Of a stretch of 64,000 nt of DNA, positions 59,238-64,000 are shown one piece after another. Location of the stretch: contig NC_089313.1 of the NCBI RefSeq assembly GCF_036669915.1, positions 18,847,768 to 18,911,767 of the forward strand, read 5' to 3'. Position 1 is the first letter of the stretch, and each line of letters begins with the position of its first letter. The position numbers and the translations under genes are program-made. Source of the DNA: Pocillopora verrucosa. Taxonomy: Eukaryota > Cnidaria > Anthozoa > Scleractinia > Pocilloporidae. Under the pieces are notes generated by a model. The model did not search any database, had not been told where the DNA came from, and saw only the letters and a list, made by a program, of their open reading frames with translations.

Positions 59238-61939
59238 GTAACGTTAGTTTGTGTTGTTTGCTCCATTGGTGACCGAGTTTGTTTCTTCAAGTCGTTTAAA
59301 AGAACTTTTCAAAGTCAGTCTTTGAAGATAATGTAAGTCTATGATGTTCAGAAAAGTGAGTTTTGACTTGAAAATACGCAAACTCAATCAATCTCATTTT
59401 GAATTCTATCTCGTCTTTGTCCAGCGAAAGTATTTTGTAAGAGTGCCACCTTAAGATCACCTTTGTCATCAACTGAGATATAACTGTGATACTAACTGTT
59501 AAACAGACCAAAATATGAGCGCCCAGAACTTGGAAGTTAATAATTTTATCGGTGTCATCATTCTGTTACCGAGGATTAATTTAGTTTCTAGGTATTTCTG
59601 TCTTCAATTCGATGTAACGAGATTATCGAGATAAATTAAACCAAATGATCGCTGAGGGTCTGTATAACAACCCGTAGCATGAAAACTATTCCAAAAATGG
59701 TGGTAATTGAGATCTATTCACTTACCATGTCATCAGTTTTATCCATTCCACAACAATTGGTTAAAGAACGAAGACTTCGTACAATGACTATGCCAATAAA
59801 TGGCCACCATTTTTGCTACTATTACTACATAATTTTAGAGTTCTTATCTTTGCAGTATCCACCAGAACTTCAGTGATTCCATTGACTTCTCCTGACCAGA
59901 ATCTTTGTTATTCCATTCCTCTGACAAAATTCTTATCCCTGAAAGTAGAAAATAAAAATGTGATCAGGGAATGCTTACTTTCCATAGAGAGGAAAACTTA
60001 AAATTAAAATTCTGTATAATTGTCTTGCTCTTTGAAACAGTTATAGAAAAGGGCAATGCAACCAGACTTTTTAAAATGTAATCTACAGTCAAGTAAAGGC
60101 CACACTGAGAAGTAGCCAGAGTCACAAGTCACACCTCCACGTGGTTGCATTCAAATACGAAATGATGTCCTTAACAGATTTAGCACGCAAAACATTTTTA
60201 TCTGAGCGTTTCACCAGATATATTTTGCAATCATAGGTTTTGGTTTCCTGGAAGCCAACACACTAATTCAGTTTAATTTCGAGGTTAAGAGCTACTCAGA
60301 CAGACCAACTGACTCGTGCTACGCCGTTGACTTGAGATAATACGACTCGCTCAGATCTCTCAAAGAGCTTAAGATAATAATTTTCAAAGGCAACGCTCAC
60401 CCGCTGTTGTGGTGACATAAGAGTGCTTTCGTTGCTCTTCTTTATAAATCTAGCGTCTCCTTCTTTCCAGAGCGCAATGTTAAATGTTAAACACAGCAGA
60501 AGGTACGTCTTCACTCTTCGACGGACGGCGTGGTTTGCTGAAAATTCTGCAATTTCTAATGAATATGGATTAACAACAAGGGCCAATAATCAGCTGTACG
60601 TCATAGATTTGGTGCGAGTTTCTGCTGCACGCTCAGCCAGCTAATCAACAATCAAGCTAAATGAAAGACATTGTAAGTGACGGTTGAGATGTAACAAGAA
60701 GAAAGAAAAAATTCATAGCAAGTGAGTTTTTTAGGAACTTCTTTGTGACCAGGAAATTACTCTGAAAGTCAAAAAAAGCTAAGTTGAAAAGACCGGTATC
60801 ATTAAAAGCATTATATCTAAGTAAAGAAATGTTTAAGGCCCCATTTTGAAATTGCGGTAAAAAATTAAAAAAGTGAAATATATATGAGATGTTGTGGAGG
60901 AAGACATTTATTCATCTGATCTCGAGCATATCAAAAAGAAAAAAACTATCAGTCTCCATGAGGAATCAAACGTCAGACCTTCTGATTCCAGGCTTCAAAC
61001 CTCTATCACTAAATCAAAGAGGCTCCCTGACACGCATTCTGCATACAGCTACGATAAGCAATGTTGAAAACGTAATTTTTGTAAACAGACAAGAAAAATT
61101 TACATTATTCTTTATCACTTTTTGGGACTCAAAATTTACCATCTTTCTTATTTGAAAGGTTGTTTGATGTTCTCAGTCAACCTTGGAAAGAGCGATGTGC
61201 CGCCCTAACCAATGGCCAGTTTAAGACAAATACATTCACTCAGTTGCCTTGTCTATGGCGGCGAATTGTGGTATGTTAGCCTGTTGAACAGGCGCTATTT
61301 GTTGTTTTATGCGAACAAAGTTAAGCACGAGATGAGTGGGAAGAAAGCGTGAGGGGCGAGACCTGCGTAAGAGAAGGAGCGAGGAAAAAAATAACTCCAC
61401 TTTCTGGTGTTCTGCCCTTGGTGCTTTCATCTGCTCGCCTAAAAACACTAAAGAATAAAATTGGCGCCTGTACCACGGGATGGTGTCACGTCCAGCATGT
61501 TGAGACCTATTACTTAGGAAATGAAGAAGACTCAACTGTCCTCTTTTATATTGTAAAGCACGTAGGGGAGTGGCCGGAGCACCAAAGAAGTGTTGGGAAA
61601 AGCTGATTCGTAATTCGCTGTAATTGGAATAGTTAAGTACTGCTAGAGATCTTATTTTGCCATACTGTGCATAGGAGACGTTGGTTTTCATTGCAATGCG
61701 TTTCTTGACGATTTTTACTCAAGTTTCGATGGCAGCAGAACAGTTTTTCACTAAGGCATGTTGGTTTGAAAAGGAATCTTAAAAGAGGCGACGCAAAATC
61801 TTATTTAAATGAAAGAAAATAATATTGAATCAATGAAATGAAAATCGATTCGAAAAAATATATCTCTACTTGTCCCAAATTTCCTCAAACAACCCCCAGA
61901 AAGGCCCGAACACAAGAGTTTGCACGCATTGTGGACCAA
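59238..61939. other. Region upstream of BLCAP, repeats but no supported gene
   Basis: A minus-strand tRNA-like element candidate lies at 60955-61025, with B box like GGTCTGACGTTTGATTCC in reverse complement. The stretch 61170-61610 is richer in G and C and looks repetitive. The frames at 60296-60586 and 61236-61691 lack recognisable motifs. Confidence 0.4.
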
Positions 61940-62112
61940 CACTTTTAGAAATGACGTCATTTTGGTGAGGCTCTAGCGTCCCTCGGTTGTCACCTGGGTA
62001 CTAAGTGGAGACTTGATGCTTGCCTACACGTTTCACTTTCAATTGATATCTGGAGTACGATGAACTTAGAGGAGAGTTTCTGAAGTGACATTGTGGATGC
62101 TGATATTGAACC
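61940..62112 (+). promoter_or_regulatory. Probable proximal promoter or 5' UTR of BLCAP with a palindromic CRE
   Basis: A perfect TGACGTCA (61952-61959), the binding site of CREB/ATF-type factors, lies 153 bases before the start codon. TGACGTCA palindromes usually function near transcription starts. The transcription start itself cannot be placed. Confidence 0.4.
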
Positions 62113-62334
62113 ATGTATTGTTTACAGTGGCTATTGCCTCTTTTACTCATTCCACGCCCGGCGAACTTGTTTTTGTTGCACAATCACTCGGTGTTCATGA
62201 CCCTGTACTTGGCGAGTTTCTTCCTCGAAAGACGCCCTTGTACAATTTGTACGGTCGTTTTCATCGCTGCGGTGATTCTTATATGCTACAGTGGAATTGG
62301 AAACTGTCTTTTCCTCACGGAATGTAGTACGTAG
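62113..62334 (+). CDS. BLCAP: Bladder cancer-associated protein homologue (BC10 family)
   Basis: A single uninterrupted exon encodes 73 aa, against 87 in mammals, where the coding sequence is also one exon. Diagnostic sequence includes the start [14 protein letters not shown], the central [11 protein letters not shown] and the second hydrophobic segment ending [10 protein letters not shown]. There are two membrane segments, at about 25-37 and 44-63, with the family-conserved PCTIC between them. The C-terminal tail is shorter than in vertebrates. The protein is a small membrane protein linked in mammals to growth arrest and apoptosis, mechanism unclear. Residue 15 is Arg (CGC, 62155-62157), whereas mammals encode Lys there and make Arg by A-to-I editing. 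Tyr2 and Gln5, the other edited residues, are unedited types here. Confidence 0.93.
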   Translation: MYCLQWLLPLLLIPRPANLFLLHNHSVFMTLYLASFFLERRPCTICTVVFIAAVILICYSGIGNCLFLTECST

Positions 62335-64000
62335 CAGCAACTATTCACAGATTTCGTTCATTTGACTAGCGGCATGTCACAAAGTGATCACAAGCGCAAG
62401 TGCTACCTAGATGATAAATCTACCCTGTTGTGTTTAACCTCATTCATTGCCTGCTGTACGTACAAAATCAAAGTGTTTGGTTGTCAGGCAGTCTTCGTAG
62501 CGATCTTTTTGTCTTCACTGGTCCAAGTAAAAAGGATATCTTGGTCCCGAGACCCAGTAATGACGTTCGTTATTTTGTTGACCATCTTCGTTGTAGTTGG
62601 TAGGTGATCAGAAAACGCATTCGAAGGAAGATCTTTCTATCACGGATGTTTGGAATTCTTTACTTCGATCGCAGATGGATTGTGAACCAGATTAAACATA
62701 AAGTACGTTTCAAACGAGTGTATTATTTTAAAGGAATGAAATTACGGTGTTTCCTTCTAGTTTTTGAAACATGTTAAGGAAGACGCTGAGGGAGGGAAGA
62801 TTTCCTTGCATGGCTTCTTCCTCTGTGATCTTTGTCAGAATACGATGATGATCAATTTTGAGATCTTTGCTCATAGCAATGGGATTGTGGTGACTCTAGT
62901 AACCTCTCCGAGTGGAATCACAAAACGCTTATTAATGTTGCTGTTATCGATTTTCCTATGTGTGTAATGCGAGCTATCTTAAGACAATGAAGCCAACCAA
63001 AAGACAGTTTTGAATGACGACGAGATGAATAGCATCTGCTATTTAACATCTGGTAACTGCGTTTTCTTTCATATCCAGAGAAGTGTTGAACTTCCTATTT
63101 GTTGCTTTCATTAAGAAGCTTTCACTGAAGAAGTAGTGGCTTGATCCCGGGTCTTAATCAGACAACCTAAAGAACATACATTTTTTAGACAATACAAGTG
63201 TGATCTCCAATATGTTGAGCAAATACTGTACACTGAGTTGAATGTTATTGTGACTGAACCAACGAGTTGGTGCTTATCTTAGTTGTTAAATATGTAAAAT
63301 AATGTGTTGATGTTTTGAACTAAATTATTGATTCTGTTCCTTCACAATTTAGAGGATAAAAAGCTGTAAAAAAAAAATAATAGGAATAGTTTTTCTAGGA
63401 TCATCAACTCATAAAGTTTACTGGTCAATAGTCTGTCAACCTCTACAAACTTGTAGACATGATATGTAACTTATTCCTAAACTTTTAATATCCTATCTTG
63501 GAAAGGTGGTGAGAATAAACAAACTTAGCAACCAGATCTTGGTAGAATTTCAAATTATCTTAAGTAATTCAAAAGAAATTTTATGGGAAAATAACATATG
63601 AACTTAATGGATTTAAAAGATTCATCGTGTTCTTATTTTGTTATGTGGTTATATTATTCTTTAAGAATATAAGGGTATTTTTCCCTCTAACCCAATCCCT
63701 TTTTTTGGTCATTGTGACTACTCATCTTAGTTTTATGGCATTCAGTCAAGATTTGCTTGGAAGTTCTGGGCAGATTTTGAGTCCACAAGGTACTGCTGTG
63801 TTTGTGCATCACAATCCTTGCTTCAAGAGAATTTCACATATTAATTCATCTTAGTCTGCAATTAGATACAGGAGAACCTGGCTGTTATTGTGAAACATGC
63901 ACACTAAAGGTGGAAAATAGTAGAGTGTACGTCACAAATCAGAGATTACAGAATTCTACAGCTAAATTTTGATGGCCTGTTACAACAGTAGTAGGCACTG
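62335..64000. other. BLCAP 3' UTR and downstream DNA, no further gene supported
   Basis: The open frame at 62362-62607 begins with TTG and has no recognisable motif, so it is taken as 3' UTR. AATAAA at about 63513-63519 is a possible polyadenylation signal. A short stretch at 63748-63790, preceded by CATTCAG and followed by GTACTG, encodes SQDLLGSSGQILSPQ, faintly like a CUB-domain start. That is too little to call. Confidence 0.4.

Noticed and set aside
60296..60586. 96-codon minus-strand frame with a leader-like hydrophobic stretch and splice-like borders
   Set aside because: It has no in-frame ATG at the start, and I found no partner exon.
61236..61691. 151-codon minus-strand frame upstream of BLCAP
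   Set aside because: It starts with ATG but has no recognisable domain, and the region looks like a dispersed repeat.
63748..63790. CUB-domain-like fragment (GSSGQILSP)
   Set aside because: Fifteen residues are too few, and the window ends before any confirming exon.

Overview
The window looks like nuclear DNA of a cnidarian, most likely a stony coral or close relative. Genes are split by many GT-AG introns, intergenic DNA is AT-rich, and short tRNA-derived and inverted-repeat elements are scattered through it. Gene content (an animal-type BLCAP, EIPR1, an animal haem peroxidase, a xylose isomerase, secreted PAN plus ALK-type glycine-rich proteins) also fits. The species cannot be named from sequence alone.

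Layout. At 261-1025 (minus) is the 5' coding exon of a rhodopsin-like GPCR that runs off the left edge. 1061-7280 holds repeats only. 7281-12308 (plus) is a secreted animal haem peroxidase assembled here from six phase-compatible exons. 14763-18721 (minus) is a complete ten-exon EIPR1/TSSC1 homologue of 386 aa. 18887-26302 (plus) is a complete fifteen-exon xylose isomerase of 460 aa. These two are head to head, 165 bp apart. 27011-27407 is a possible two-exon gene for a 53-aa protein.

27725-49177 is the most distinctive region: a minus-strand tandem array of secreted proteins built as signal peptide, PAN/apple-like domain, short linker, and a glycine-rich domain like that of the ALK/LTK receptors, with no transmembrane segment or kinase. 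There are four intact copies (A 27725-29338, B 31727-33247, C 37667-39362, E 47211-49177). One copy, D at 42734-44347, is broken by two internal deletions, and a previously hidden fused relic lies at 35110-35340. All copies share intron positions and phases, but their first exons fall into two types (A, C, D versus B, E). From about 35.9 kb onward the array is made of units repeating every 4.5-5.1 kb, with shared flanking DNA and inverted-repeat elements.

49178-62112 contains no gene I can support, only repeats and one orphan signal-peptide-like exon. 62113-62334 (plus) is a BLCAP homologue of 73 aa with a single coding exon. The rest to 64000 shows no supported gene.

The genes do not form one pathway. 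EIPR1 serves endosomal retrieval and dense-core vesicle trafficking, xylose isomerase serves pentose metabolism, and the peroxidase and the array products are extracellular. The array is the best candidate for an undescribed system: an expanding family of soluble ALK-like glycine-rich domains carrying PAN modules.
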